In this document: positions 51,984-60,653 of the stretch, one piece after another
Layout of the letters: each line of letters starts with the position of its first letter
Numbering within the stretch: position 1 is the first letter of the stretch
Assembly (NCBI RefSeq): GCF_009757775.1
Contig: NZ_RHLK01000020.1
Location: forward strand, 3 to 60,655
From: Paenibacillus lutrae
GTDB lineage: Bacteria; Bacillota; Bacilli; Paenibacillales; NBRC-103111
Reading direction: 5' to 3'
DNA: 60,653 nt
Notes under the pieces: model-generated
Seen by the model: the letters and a program-made list of their open reading frames with translations, nothing else
The model's database searches: none
What the model was told of the DNA's origin: nothing
Position numbers and translations under genes: made by a program

Positions 51984-52038
51984 AAAAAAAGCATTTATTC
52001 TCCTCCGTTTCTTTACGGAAGAAAATAAATGCTTTTTT
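51984..52038. terminator. bidirectional terminator after the small plus-strand gene
   Basis: A long inverted repeat (AAAAAAGCATTTATT with AATAAATGCTTTTTT, plus TCCG/CGGA near the tip). A-runs and T-runs on both sides allow termination in both directions. Confidence 0.82.
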
Positions 52039-52142
52039 AAACCGAATATACAGCACTATTTGGTGACCTATGAGAATTCCCGAACTTTATTATGATAAAG
52101 ATTAGGGATGATCATGCCTTATAAAGGGGGGCTGTTGATATA

Positions 52143-52165
52143 AAAAAGGAAGCCCTCCGGCTTCC
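52143..52165 (-). terminator. terminator of pssA
   Basis: A perfect 7-bp stem GGAAGCC/GGCTTCC (52148-52165) with a 4-base loop, followed on the minus strand by TTTTTTA. Confidence 0.85.
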
Positions 52166-52167
52166 CA

Positions 52168-52917
52168 TTACAGATGAGTCTTGGAATTTGCTAATTCTTC
52201 GACTTCCACGCCTTTGCCTTTACGCTTCCTGCGGCGGAGAGTAAAGAGGCGATCAACGTTTTTTTTTAAGCCATACAGGGCATAAATGACCAGCGGAATA
52301 AAAATCATTTTAGAAATAAAGGATGGTTCCTTAATGGCGATAACTACAGCTACAAGAACAATAATTGGCGTAACCCAGATTGCCGCTTTGGGAATGCCTG
52401 CTTTCTTGAAGTTAGGGTATTTCACATTGCTGACCATCAGATAGGAAAGCAAGATGGTACTGACAAGAAGAACAAACACGTTAATTTCGTTATGGAACAA
52501 CGCCAGTGTTGCAAGAATGCCCCCAGCTGCTGGAATAGGAAGTCCGATGAAATACCCGGGTGTTCCGGCAACTACGTTGAAGCGTGCAAGACGAAGGGCT
52601 CCGCAAATTGGGAACAATGCCGTCACGATCCAGGCAGCCGCAGCAGGTCTGATATCGCCAAAAGCTACTACGTACATAATAAACGCGGGTGCTACCCCGA
52701 AAGAAATAACATCCGACAGAGAGTCCAGCTCTTTACCAAACTCACTTTGTGCATTCAATGCACGTGCAACTCGCCCGTCCAACCCGTCAAGAAGCATAGC
52801 CACAATAACGAGTACTGCCGCCATATCCGGATTCTCGTTAAAGACAAGGATAATGGCAAGAACACCTAAAAACAGATTCCCAACAGTAAACAGGCTAGGA
52901 AGCGATTTTGTTATCAT
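52168..52917 (-). CDS. pssA: CDP-diacylglycerol--serine O-phosphatidyltransferase
   Basis: 249 residues with about six membrane helices. The CDP-alcohol phosphotransferase motif is complete: DGLDGRVARALNAQSEFGKELDSLSD (D-x2-D-G-x2-A-R-x8-G-x3-D-x3-D). It makes phosphatidylserine for phosphatidylethanolamine. The C-terminus is a basic tail. It lies between disA and yacL, which are neighbours in B. subtilis, and has its own promoter and terminator. Confidence 0.93.
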   Translation of the reverse strand: MITKSLPSLFTVGNLFLGVLAIILVFNENPDMAAVLVIVAMLLDGLDGRVARALNAQSEFGKELDSLSDVISFGVAPAFIMYVVAFGDIRPAAAAWIVTALFPICGALRLARFNVVAGTPGYFIGLPIPAAGGILATLALFHNEINVFVLLVSTILLSYLMVSNVKYPNFKKAGIPKAAIWVTPIIVLVAVVIAIKEPSFISKMIFIPLVIYALYGLKKNVDRLFTLRRRKRKGKGVEVEELANSKTHL

Positions 52918-52937
52918 ATTAGTTTAGTCCACCTCTA

Positions 52938-52966
52938 AGTATACTTTACCCCATTAATACAAACAA
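52938..52966 (-). promoter_or_regulatory. possible promoter of pssA
   Basis: TTGTTT (52961-52966) and TATACT (52938-52943) are 17 bp apart on the minus strand. The -35 match is weak. GAGGTGG lies before the ATG. Confidence 0.45.
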
Positions 52967-53006
52967 CGCGACTTCTCTCTTTAATTACCCTATGATTGTA
53001 TGCAAT

Positions 53007-54086
53007 TTAAATATGTCTGTCAATTAGTACTTGTTCCTGAATTCTTCGTAGACCCTGCTTAATAGCTCTGGCCCGGACTTCTCCAATTCCGTCAACCTCA
53101 TCCAATTCTTCAATGGAAGCCACCGTTATATGAGGCAAGCGACCGAATTTTTCAACCAGATTATGAATGATGATGGATGGCAGTCTCGGGATTTTATTCA
53201 AGACCCGGAAACCCCGCGGAGAGACCAATTCCTCCACAATAGAACTTGTATGAGGGTAGCCAAGCAGTCTGATAATATGATGCGGGTCAAGCAGTTCTTC
53301 AGAGGACAGTCGCTTGAGTCCCAGAAGAATGTCTTTGATCTTATCCTCACTGAGCTCTCTGACGTAGTCTTTGAGCAGCAGCCTTTCTTCAAGTTCGGTA
53401 TTCCCGACAAGTTCCTCCAGCTGCATAGAAATAAGCCGGCCCTCTGTTCCGAGTTCCGTGATATAACGGTTAAGTTCATTCTTAATTCTTAGCACCATCT
53501 CAACCCGCTGGATGGCATTGGTGACATCATGCAGGGTAACGAGTTCCTCGAATTCAGAAGCACCGAGATTAATTAAAGACTGGTCCAGTTCTGTCTTGTA
53601 CCGGTCCAGTGTTTGAATGGCCTGGTTAGCCTTCGTAAGAATGACACCAATATCCTTTAGTGAGTAGCGCAAGTTCCCTTGATATAGGGTAATGATATTG
53701 CGCCGCTGGGAAATCGAGACCACTAACTTATTCGTTTGTTTGGCTACCCGTTCCGCTGTACGATGACGAATTCCGGTTTCGATCGAAGGAATCGACGAAC
53801 TGGGTACCAGTTGGGTATTCGCATAAAGAATCTTCTTGCCGTCTTCGTTTAAGATGATGGCGCCGTCCATTTTGGCCAGTTCATATAAGTAATTCGGTGA
53901 AAAATCGCAATTAATGCTAAAGCCCCCGTCTACTACTTCCATGACTTCCGGACTGCATCCGACTACGATTAAAGCACCCGTCTTAGCGCGAAGCACATTC
54001 TCAAGCCCATCGCGGAATGGCGTACCGGGAGCGACCAGCTGGAGCAGTTGGCTCATCACATCTCGTTTGGTTTCTTCTTTACTCAT
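53007..54086 (-). CDS. disA: diadenylate cyclase, DNA integrity scanning protein DisA
   Basis: 359 residues. The N-terminal DAC domain has the catalytic [17 protein letters not shown] and [15 protein letters not shown] motifs and makes c-di-AMP from two ATP. A helical spine follows, then a C-terminal RuvA-like helix-hairpin-helix domain ([30 protein letters not shown]) that binds branched DNA. It scans the chromosome and delays sporulation when DNA is damaged. It is next to radA, as in B. subtilis. Confidence 0.96.
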   Translation of the reverse strand: MSKEETKRDVMSQLLQLVAPGTPFRDGLENVLRAKTGALIVVGCSPEVMEVVDGGFSINCDFSPNYLYELAKMDGAIILNEDGKKILYANTQLVPSSSIPSIETGIRHRTAERVAKQTNKLVVSISQRRNIITLYQGNLRYSLKDIGVILTKANQAIQTLDRYKTELDQSLINLGASEFEELVTLHDVTNAIQRVEMVLRIKNELNRYITELGTEGRLISMQLEELVGNTELEERLLLKDYVRELSEDKIKDILLGLKRLSSEELLDPHHIIRLLGYPHTSSIVEELVSPRGFRVLNKIPRLPSIIIHNLVEKFGRLPHITVASIEELDEVDGIGEVRARAIKQGLRRIQEQVLIDRHI

Positions 54087-54199
54087 GTTAATCCTCCTGA
54101 AGCATATCCGTTCTGTACAGTCTTGATGGCATTATCGCTTGTATCCTTGGTAGGAGGGAGATGCCAATCTAAGCTTTCTCACGCCTGGCTCCTGCTCCG

Positions 54200-55567
54200 T
54201 CAGCCCAGTGCCGCGGATAAAGCTTCCGATACCGTGCTGACGCCAATCACTTCAATACCTTGCGGGGGCGTCCAGCCCTTAAGACTTTTCTCCGGCATAA
54301 TAACACGCCTGAATCCGAGTTTCTGGGCCTCCTTGACCCGCTGATCAATGCGCGATACGCCACGCACTTCGCCGGTTAAGCCGATTTCACCGAACACGAC
54401 ATCGTAGGCTTGGGTCGGCATTTCTTTGAAGCTGGATGCTATACTGATTGCCACAGCGAGATCAACAGCCGGTTCATCCAGCTTTACACCTCCTGCCACA
54501 TTCAGATAGGCATCCTGGCTTTGGAGAAACATGCCCACGCGTTTCTCCAGAACCGCCATGATGAGGGACAGCCGGTTATGATCTACCCCTGTTGCCATCC
54601 GCCGCGGAGAGGGAAAGTTGGTCGTCGACACAAGTGCCTGTATCTCAACAAGAACCGGCCGGGTACCTTCCATGCTTGCGACGACGGTCGAACCTGCTAC
54701 GCCCAGAGGCCTCTCGGACAAGAACAGCTCCGAGGGGTTGCTTACTTCGGCTAAGCCGCTCTCCAGCATTTCGAAAATACCGATTTCATTGGTTGAACCG
54801 AAACGGTTCTTCACCGCACGAAGCACCCGGTAAGTATGGTGCCGTTCTCCTTCGAAATAGAGCACACAGTCCACCATATGTTCGAGCAGACGGGGACCGG
54901 CAATGGCTCCTTCTTTCGTTACATGGCCCACCAGGACGGTGGCAATGTTCTTAAGTTTAGCTATGCGCATGAAGTGACTCGTGCATTCACGTACTTGTGA
55001 AACTGTTCCTGGTGCTGAGGAAACACTCGGGTGATATACGGTTTGAATGGAATCGATGACCAGGAAATCAGGCTGCACATCCTGGATAGCCTCTTCCACA
55101 ACTTCCATATTCGTCTCGCACAGCACATATAAGTTCGGAGAAACGGCATTCAGACGATCTGCCCGCAGCTTTGTCTGCCGGATCGATTCCTCACCGGAGA
55201 TATACAGCACTTTACGCCCTTCTTTCGTGAGCGAATGTGAAGTTTGCAACAGCAGAGTAGACTTGCCGATACCTGGATCTCCACCAACCAGAATTAGGGA
55301 ACCTGGAACAAATCCTCCGCCTAGAACGCGGTTAAGCTCTCCATTGTCGGTTAGCACGCGCTGTTCAGAGGTACTCTCTATGTTTATGATCGGAGTTGGT
55401 TTCTCTTTCGTCCGCAGAAAGGTTGAATTCATCCCCTGCGTCTTAATAACCGTTTCAACTTCTTCGGAGAAACTGTTCCATGCTCCGCAGCCGGGACATT
55501 TGCCGAGCCATTTGGGGGTCTCGTACCCGCACTGCTGGCAGATGAATTTTGTTTTCGTTTTGCTCAT
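54200..55567 (-). CDS. radA: DNA repair protein RadA (Sms)
   Basis: 455 residues. A C4 zinc finger ([23 protein letters not shown]), a RecA-like ATPase with [14 protein letters not shown], the RadA signature [15 protein letters not shown], and a Lon-like C-terminal domain. It is a helicase-type branch-migration factor in recombination. AAAGGACC precedes the ATG. It follows the clpC terminator, so it needs its own promoter, which I could not place with confidence. Confidence 0.96.
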   Translation of the reverse strand: MSKTKTKFICQQCGYETPKWLGKCPGCGAWNSFSEEVETVIKTQGMNSTFLRTKEKPTPIINIESTSEQRVLTDNGELNRVLGGGFVPGSLILVGGDPGIGKSTLLLQTSHSLTKEGRKVLYISGEESIRQTKLRADRLNAVSPNLYVLCETNMEVVEEAIQDVQPDFLVIDSIQTVYHPSVSSAPGTVSQVRECTSHFMRIAKLKNIATVLVGHVTKEGAIAGPRLLEHMVDCVLYFEGERHHTYRVLRAVKNRFGSTNEIGIFEMLESGLAEVSNPSELFLSERPLGVAGSTVVASMEGTRPVLVEIQALVSTTNFPSPRRMATGVDHNRLSLIMAVLEKRVGMFLQSQDAYLNVAGGVKLDEPAVDLAVAISIASSFKEMPTQAYDVVFGEIGLTGEVRGVSRIDQRVKEAQKLGFRRVIMPEKSLKGWTPPQGIEVIGVSTVSEALSAALG

Positions 55568-55669
55568 GGCGCGAAGGTCCTTTCTCTTTCTACGCTAAAA
55601 CAAGGAACAGGTTCCAGCGTCATTCAAAGTTTACCATTTTTGCGAATGCTATGAAAGTACTTTCAAAAG

Positions 55670-55711
55670 AAAAAGCATTTTGCAGTACTCTTACAGTACC
55701 ACAAAATGCTT
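55670..55711 (-). terminator. terminator of the ctsR-clpC operon
   Basis: AAGCATTTTG (55673-55682) pairs with CAAAATGCTT (55702-55711), with GTACT/AGTAC inside. On the minus strand TTTCTTTT follows. Confidence 0.82.
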
Positions 55712-55727
55712 ACAAATTTTATTACGA

Positions 55728-58166
55728 TTATGACATAGCGTTCTCGTTCTTCAGAACAACTAACGCTCCTTCTTTTTCGTCTATAGTAAGGGAGTCTCCC
55801 TTTGAAATGCTGCCTTTCAGCAGCTCTTCGGACAGGCGGTCCTCAATATGTTTCTGGATGGCTCTACGCAGAGGCCGCGCTCCATAGCTTGGATCGAATC
55901 CCTCTTTTGCCAAGAAATTCTTAGCATTTTCGGTGAGCTTGAAGTCCACTTCCTGGTCTTTGAGACGCTTGCGCAATTCCTCCGCCATGAGACTGACGAT
56001 TTCTGCGATATGCTTCTCATCCAGAGAATGGAATACAATGATTTCATCGATCCGGTTTAAGAACTCAGGACGGAAGCTTTTCTTGAGCTCGTTCATGACT
56101 TTATCCTTCATGTTGTTATAATCTTTACCGGAATCCTGAACTGCCGTGAAACCAAGCGTAGAATTCTTCTTGATCATATCAGCGCCCACATTAGACGTCA
56201 TAATAATCAGCGTATTGCGGAAGTCAACCGTACGGCCCTTGGAATCTGTCAAACGTCCGTCTTCCAGCACTTGAAGCAGAATATTAAAGACTTCCGGGTG
56301 TGCTTTCTCGATTTCATCAAGCAGGACAACCGAGTAAGGTTTACGGCGTACTTTCTCAGTCAGCTGTCCGCCTTCCTCATAGCCCACATACCCTGGAGGC
56401 GCTCCGACCAGACGGGAAGTGGAGTGTTTCTCCATGTACTCCGACATATCGATACGGATAACCGCATTCTCATCGCCGAATAGGGATTCAGCCAGTGCAC
56501 GGGCAAGCTCCGTTTTACCAACACCGGTAGGTCCCAGGAAAATGAAGGAGCCCATCGGACGCTTCGGATCCTTTAGACCCGCTCTAGCCCGGCGTATTGC
56601 CCTGGAGACAGCCTTAACGGCTTCTTCTTGACCGATTACACGATTGTGGAGGATATCCTCCATTTTCAGCAATCGCTCGGTCTCTTCTTCTGCCAACTTG
56701 CGAACCGGGATTCCTGTCCAGCTAGCTACAATTTGGGCGATGTCATCCGGAGTAACCTCCGTGTCCATACGTCCCTGTTTTTCTTTCCACTCGTTCTTTG
56801 TGCTGTCCAGCTCTTCACGAAGCTTCTGTTCCGTATCGCGGAGGGAAGCAGCCTTTTCGAATTCCTGGCTCTGCACAGCAGCGTCTTTTTCCTTACGGAT
56901 ATTCTCAAGCTTCTGTTCCAGCTCTTTCAGACTAGGCGGTACCGTGTAAGAGTGGAGTCTTACCTTCGAACCCGCCTCATCGATCAAATCGATTGCTTTA
57001 TCTGGCAGGAAGCGATCTGTGATATAGCGGTCCGATAATTTAACAGCTTCTTCAATAGCGGCATCCGTAATCTTAACCCGGTGATGCGCCTCATACCGGT
57101 CACGAAGACCATGGAGAATCTGGATAGCTTCCTCCGGGGTCGGCTGATCGACAGTGATTGGCTGGAAACGGCGTTCCAGTGCCGCGTCTTTCTCGATATA
57201 TTTGCGATATTCATCTAAAGTCGTGGCACCAATACATTGCAGTTCGCCGCGTGCTAGAGCCGGCTTCAGAATATTCGAAGCGTCAATTGCCCCTTCAGCA
57301 CCACCTGCACCGATTAGTGTGTGAAGCTCATCGATGAAGAGAATGATATTGCCTGCCTGACGAATCTCATCCATGATCTTCTTGAGACGATCCTCAAATT
57401 CACCGCGGTATTTAGTGCCTGCAACGACGGAACCCATATCGAGCGTCATAACACGCTTATCTTTTAATGTCTCTGGAATCTCATTGTTGATAATTTTCTG
57501 AGCGAGACCTTCGGCAATAGCCGTTTTACCTACGCCAGGTTCTCCGATCAATACCGGATTATTTTTGGTCCGGCGGCTCAGAACTTGAATAACACGTTCA
57601 ATTTCCTTCGAGCGGCCAATTACCGGGTCCAGGTTGTTTTCCTTCGCAAAGGAAGTCAAATCCCTCGCCAGACTGTCTAGGGTAGGCGTATTGACATTGT
57701 TGCCACTCCCGTGATTGCTTGATACCACTTCACTGCTGCCTAACAGCTGCAGAACTTGCTGGCGGGCCTTGTTAAGAGAGATGCCGAGGTTGTTTAGCAC
57801 TCTGGCGGCGACTCCCTCACCTTCACGGATCAGACCAAGCAGGATATGCTCCGTACCGACGTAGGTATGGCCAAGCTTTCTCGCTTCGTCCATAGAAAGT
57901 TCAATGACCTTTTTGGCACGTGGTGTGTAAGCGATATTGGAGGGCTGCTCTTGTCCACGGCCGATCAGGGATTCTACCTCGTCTTGAATTTTCTCAAGTC
58001 CGAGTCCGAGAGCCACCAGCGCTTTGGCAGCAATTCCTTCCCCTTCACGAATAAGGCCGAGCAGAATATGCTCTGTGCCGATATTATTGTGACCCAAACG
58101 TACTGCTTCTTCCTGCGCAAGAGAAAGAACTTTCTGAGCGCGTTCCGTAAATCTTCCAAACATCAT
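55728..58166 (-). CDS. clpC: ATP-dependent Clp protease ATPase ClpC
   Basis: 812 residues. Two N-terminal repeats ([39 protein letters not shown], and a second from about 80), two AAA+ modules ([15 protein letters not shown] and [14 protein letters not shown]), a UVR-containing M domain, and a C-terminus with [12 protein letters not shown]. It unfolds proteins for ClpP, with MecA or McsB as adaptors. ATG 58166 ([11 protein letters not shown]) follows GGAGGTG; the start at 58181 includes that SD. Last gene of the CtsR operon. Confidence 0.97.
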   Translation of the reverse strand: MMFGRFTERAQKVLSLAQEEAVRLGHNNIGTEHILLGLIREGEGIAAKALVALGLGLEKIQDEVESLIGRGQEQPSNIAYTPRAKKVIELSMDEARKLGHTYVGTEHILLGLIREGEGVAARVLNNLGISLNKARQQVLQLLGSSEVVSSNHGSGNNVNTPTLDSLARDLTSFAKENNLDPVIGRSKEIERVIQVLSRRTKNNPVLIGEPGVGKTAIAEGLAQKIINNEIPETLKDKRVMTLDMGSVVAGTKYRGEFEDRLKKIMDEIRQAGNIILFIDELHTLIGAGGAEGAIDASNILKPALARGELQCIGATTLDEYRKYIEKDAALERRFQPITVDQPTPEEAIQILHGLRDRYEAHHRVKITDAAIEEAVKLSDRYITDRFLPDKAIDLIDEAGSKVRLHSYTVPPSLKELEQKLENIRKEKDAAVQSQEFEKAASLRDTEQKLREELDSTKNEWKEKQGRMDTEVTPDDIAQIVASWTGIPVRKLAEEETERLLKMEDILHNRVIGQEEAVKAVSRAIRRARAGLKDPKRPMGSFIFLGPTGVGKTELARALAESLFGDENAVIRIDMSEYMEKHSTSRLVGAPPGYVGYEEGGQLTEKVRRKPYSVVLLDEIEKAHPEVFNILLQVLEDGRLTDSKGRTVDFRNTLIIMTSNVGADMIKKNSTLGFTAVQDSGKDYNNMKDKVMNELKKSFRPEFLNRIDEIIVFHSLDEKHIAEIVSLMAEELRKRLKDQEVDFKLTENAKNFLAKEGFDPSYGARPLRRAIQKHIEDRLSEELLKGSISKGDSLTIDEKEGALVVLKNENAMS

Positions 58167-58219
58167 ACTTAGCACCTCCATTGTAATTTCGAACGAAAAC
58201 CGTATAGTAGCATTAAACG

Positions 58220-59278
58220 TTATGACACGGCATTGAATCGGCTGCGTATAATTTGTGCCCGCCGTATATCCCGATCATCAGGTGACAGGAGTGTTCCGGC
58301 GATTTGCTGCAGAAAACCAGGTTGTGTCATCACGAGAAGTTCATTCATCGTATGTGTGGGAACATGTTCAATTACTTGAAGGTCAATTCCCAGACGGACA
58401 TCCGAAAGCCTTTGGGCGGCTTCTTTGGAGTCTATGATAGATGCATGCGTTAAAATCCCATAGGACCGCATAACCCGGTCTGTAATCCTGATCTGGGATT
58501 CCTGCATCAGCTGTTTGCGTGCAGCACGCTCATGTTCAATGATCTGTCTGGCTACACTATAAAGATTATCGATGATTTCCTCTTCAGACTGCCCTAAGGT
58601 GATCTGATTAGAAATTTGAAACAAATTCCCCAGCGCTTCGCTGCCCTCGCCATATAATCCGCGAACTGTCAAACCAACCTGAGAAACAGCGGATAAGATG
58701 CGGTTGATCTGCTGGGTAAGCACAAGCGCCGGTAAATGCATCATAACCGATGCGCGGATACCTGTTCCCACATTAGTCGGACAGCTGGTAAGATAACCTC
58801 TCGTTTCGTCAAATCCGTAATCCAAATGGGACTCGAAAATATCATCAAGCTGATTGGCCAAATCCCACGCTTCCTTAATTTGAAAACCCGGGCATAAACA
58901 TTGGATACGAAGATGATCTTCTTCATTAACCATAATGGAGATCGATTCGTTCTCATTTAGAATAACAGCACCATTACGAGACTCTGTTGCCAGGTTCGGG
59001 CTGATCAAATGCTTTTCAACCAGAATTCTTCTCTCCAGTTCATTTAACTCATGAAGCGGCACAAGTGTGAATTCACTAATTGTTTTTAAATCTTCATTCT
59101 GAAGTACGGCTGATACTTGCTCTAGCACTTCCGCAGACTGCTGGATCGTGGCCAACATCGGATAAGGATAATCCTTCAAGTTCCGTGCAATACGAACACG
59201 GCTGCTTATCACAATGTCCGTATCCGGCCCGTCCCCTTTCATCCATTCGCTCAGTGCTTCTTCTACAAAATGTTTCAA
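58220..59278 (-). CDS. mcsB: protein-arginine kinase McsB
   Basis: 352 residues. A phosphagen-kinase-like fold. [26 protein letters not shown] and [26 protein letters not shown] (with the active-site cysteine) are visible. McsB phosphorylates arginines on CtsR and misfolded proteins, marking them for ClpCP. TTG 59278 gives the B. subtilis-like start (M)[12 protein letters not shown] and has GGAGGGG 6 bases upstream. Confidence 0.95.
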   Translation of the reverse strand: MKHFVEEALSEWMKGDGPDTDIVISSRVRIARNLKDYPYPMLATIQQSAEVLEQVSAVLQNEDLKTISEFTLVPLHELNELERRILVEKHLISPNLATESRNGAVILNENESISIMVNEEDHLRIQCLCPGFQIKEAWDLANQLDDIFESHLDYGFDETRGYLTSCPTNVGTGIRASVMMHLPALVLTQQINRILSAVSQVGLTVRGLYGEGSEALGNLFQISNQITLGQSEEEIIDNLYSVARQIIEHERAARKQLMQESQIRITDRVMRSYGILTHASIIDSKEAAQRLSDVRLGIDLQVIEHVPTHTMNELLVMTQPGFLQQIAGTLLSPDDRDIRRAQIIRSRFNAVS

Positions 59279-59326
59279 AGGGAACCCCTCCTTTATTCCA
59301 TCATTCAAAGGCATGAGGCAAAGCGA

Positions 59327-59845
59327 TTAACCGCTGCTGTCAGCTGGTTTCTTGTCAAGGTCTCGAATGCGGTCCCTTAATTGGGCAGCCTTCTCGAACT
59401 CTTCCTGCTCAATAAGTCCCTGCAGTTCCTTTTTGAGCCGCTCGATCTCACGTTTCTGTTCAATCTCTTGACCGGATCTTTTGGGCACCTTGCCGACATG
59501 GAGGGTATTGCCGTGAACCCTTCTAAAAAGAGGGTCCAATTTTTCCTTGAAACTTTGATAACAGTTGCTGCAGCCGAAACGCCCGAGTTTGCTGAACTGG
59601 GAATAAGTAAGCCCGCAGTGCTCGCAGCGTATAGGGCGGGCCTTGCTCATGGCTCCTGAGGATGGATCAAAGTCCAACAGCCCAGAAAGCAGGTTGTGAA
59701 TCGAGAATCCTCCGGGTGTACCCGGGATCAGTTCGCCTTTCTCTTTGGCGCATGATTCACAGAAGTGAAATTCCGTCTTTTCCCCATTTACGATTTTCGT
59801 AAAATGTAGGCTTGCGGGTCGTTGACCGCATTCCTGGCATGTCAT
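59327..59845 (-). CDS. mcsA: McsA, zinc-binding activator of McsB
   Basis: 172 residues. Three zinc-type CxxC groups (CQECG, CESCA, then CEHCG with CSNC) and a C-terminal UVR motif (ERLKKELQGLIEQEEFEKAAQLRDRIRDL). It activates the McsB kinase and may sense oxidative stress via its cysteines. It is 11 bp after ctsR and 48 bp before mcsB. Confidence 0.94.
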   Translation of the reverse strand: MTCQECGQRPASLHFTKIVNGEKTEFHFCESCAKEKGELIPGTPGGFSIHNLLSGLLDFDPSSGAMSKARPIRCEHCGLTYSQFSKLGRFGCSNCYQSFKEKLDPLFRRVHGNTLHVGKVPKRSGQEIEQKREIERLKKELQGLIEQEEFEKAAQLRDRIRDLDKKPADSSG

Positions 59846-59856
59846 ACTACCCCTCC

Positions 59857-60318
59857 TTATTTGCTCAGTAAGGATATCAGCATGGCTTTCAAAATCCGGG
59901 CGCGCACTTCATCGCGCAGGGGAAGCTTAAACTGGAGCACATCCCGTGATATAGCTGCCTTAATAATAGCAGCTTCCCGGCGGCTAATAATTCTTCCTTC
60001 TTCCAGCCGGTAGATTAATCCTTCAGAAGAAGCTTGATCTATACTATCACGAACGGTTGTCATGATGGTATCAAGCAGTGTACCATAGGCGTTTAATTCG
60101 ATCTTCTGAATGCGAATATATCCACCGCCGCCGCGCTTACTTTCAACCACATATCCTTTTTCAAGGGTAAACCGCGTACTGATGACATAATTAATCTGAG
60201 ATGGCACGCATTGAAATTGATCAGCAAGTTCATTGCGCTGAATTTCAACCGATCCCTCAGCACTTTGCTGAAGAATGTGCTTTAAGTACTGCTCAATAAT
60301 CTCGGAAACATTACGCAT
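59857..60318 (-). CDS. ctsR: class III heat-shock repressor CtsR
   Basis: 153 residues. An N-terminal winged helix (EIQRNELADQFQCVPSQINYVISTRFTLEKGYVVESKRGGGGYIRI) whose glycine-rich wing acts as a thermosensor, and a C-terminal dimerisation and McsB-contact domain. It represses clp genes. ATG 60318 follows GGGGAGG by 8 bases. An operator lies just upstream, so it represses itself. Confidence 0.95.
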   Translation of the reverse strand: MRNVSEIIEQYLKHILQQSAEGSVEIQRNELADQFQCVPSQINYVISTRFTLEKGYVVESKRGGGGYIRIQKIELNAYGTLLDTIMTTVRDSIDQASSEGLIYRLEEGRIISRREAAIIKAAISRDVLQFKLPLRDEVRARILKAMLISLLSK

Positions 60319-60355
60319 CAATTCATCCTCCCCGTTACTTGAGAAGTAAATTGAC

Positions 60356-60372
60356 TTTGACTTTCTTTGACC
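60356..60372 (-). promoter_or_regulatory. CtsR operator
   Basis: GGTCAAA and AGTCAAA spaced by 3 bases on the minus strand (60356-60372) match the CtsR heptad repeat. A partial third repeat (GTCAATT) follows. It lies downstream of the -10 box, where binding would block transcription. Confidence 0.9.
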
Positions 60373-60380
60373 TTAACTCA

Positions 60381-60409
60381 ATTATAATCAGTTCCTGTAA
60401 ATTATGCAA
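60381..60409 (-). promoter_or_regulatory. sigma-A promoter of ctsR-mcsA-mcsB-clpC
   Basis: TTGCAT (60404-60409) and a perfect TATAAT (60381-60386) are 17 bp apart on the minus strand, with the CtsR operator directly after. Confidence 0.8.
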
Positions 60410-60483
60410 GTGCCTGATAAGGGCTACTCTTTAATTGCCCCTCTCTATAGTTTTAACGCTATCCTGCATTTTATGCAAATAAA

Positions 60484-60520
60484 GCAAAAACCCCTACGAA
60501 TTTTTCATTCGTAGGGGTTT
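60484..60520 (-). terminator. rRNA operon terminator
   Basis: A perfect 14-bp stem AAACCCCTACGAAT/ATTCGTAGGGGTTT (60488-60520) with a 5-base loop, followed on the minus strand by TTTTTGCTTTATTT. It ends the rRNA operon about 110 bases after the 23S 3' end. Confidence 0.88.
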
Positions 60521-60633
60521 GATTTGTACCCTGAAAACTAGCAGCGAAAGATGTAAAAGATCCATCCAAAGATCTTGTGGTGCACCGCCTAAGCGATGCT
60601 TCCGATGACGGCCTCTACTCTCGTAAAGACCTA
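60521..60633 (-). other. post-23S spacer without a 5S gene
   Basis: About 113 bases between 23S and the terminator. It contains CTAGTTTTCAGGG, a sequence common after 23S in Bacillales. No 5S rRNA (about 117 bases with its conserved core) and no tRNA is present. Confidence 0.6.
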
Positions 60634-60653
60634 TAGGTCAAGCCCTCGACCGA
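60634..60653 (-). rRNA. rrl: 23S ribosomal RNA, 3' end (partial)
   Basis: The reverse complement of the last bases reads TCGGTCGAGGGCTTGACC, the conserved 3' end of Bacillales 23S rRNA. The exact 3' end is near 60634-60636. The rest lies outside the window. Confidence 0.85.

Noticed and set aside
60521-60633. 5S rRNA or tRNA in the post-23S spacer
   Set aside because: The stretch is too short and lacks the conserved 5S core and any tRNA T-loop.

Overview
The window is core-genome DNA from a spore-forming, low-GC Gram-positive bacterium. The best fit is Paenibacillus or a close relative. This is inferred from the 16S rRNA 5' end, the Bacillus-type gene order, sporulation and germination genes (sigH, cwlD, gerD, pdaB), a McsA/McsB/ClpC/CtsR module, and RpoB/RpoC proteins that follow the B. 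subtilis proteins closely. Nearly everything reads on the minus strand. The window starts inside the 5' end of a 16S rRNA (1-200, minus) and ends in the last bases of a 23S rRNA (about 60634-60653, minus), so it is the complete interval between two rRNA operons pointing the same way.

In transcription order (right to left): the rRNA terminator; the CtsR-controlled stress operon ctsR-mcsA-mcsB-clpC (60.4-55.7 kb); radA and disA (c-di-AMP); pssA and a small plus-strand gene; the PIN/TRAM gene yacL; ispD-ispF (isoprenoids); gltX; a cysteine T-box leader followed by cysE-cysS-mrnC-rlmB-rae1; sigH; rpmG-secE-nusG; rplK-rplA; an L10 leader with rplJ-rplL; rsmC; rpoB-rpoC with a long leader; an L7Ae-type gene with rpsL-rpsG-fusA-tuf; the S10-spc-alpha ribosomal protein superoperon from rpsJ to rplQ (24.9-9.7 kb, including secY, adk, map, infA and rpoA); truA; rplM-rpsI with an L13-type leader; a sulfate-assimilation pair cysH-sat; cwlD and salA; the plus-strand spore genes gerD and pdaB; a SpoIIM-family membrane protein; a small unknown ORF; and the promoter and leader of the next rRNA operon.

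Together the genes supply most of the transcription and translation machinery, its quality control (Rae1, Mini-III, McsB/ClpC) and the entry into sporulation. No mobile element, CRISPR array, prophage or tRNA gene was found. The genes are conventional. The less-explained signal lies in the non-coding RNA: a possible pseudoknot before adk, a three-way junction before rpsL, a promoter followed at once by a terminator-like hairpin before rpoB, a hairpin enclosing the rpoC Shine-Dalgarno (SD), and a repeated hairpin-plus-SD layout before rpsN, rplX and rpmJ. I see no clear new multi-gene system.
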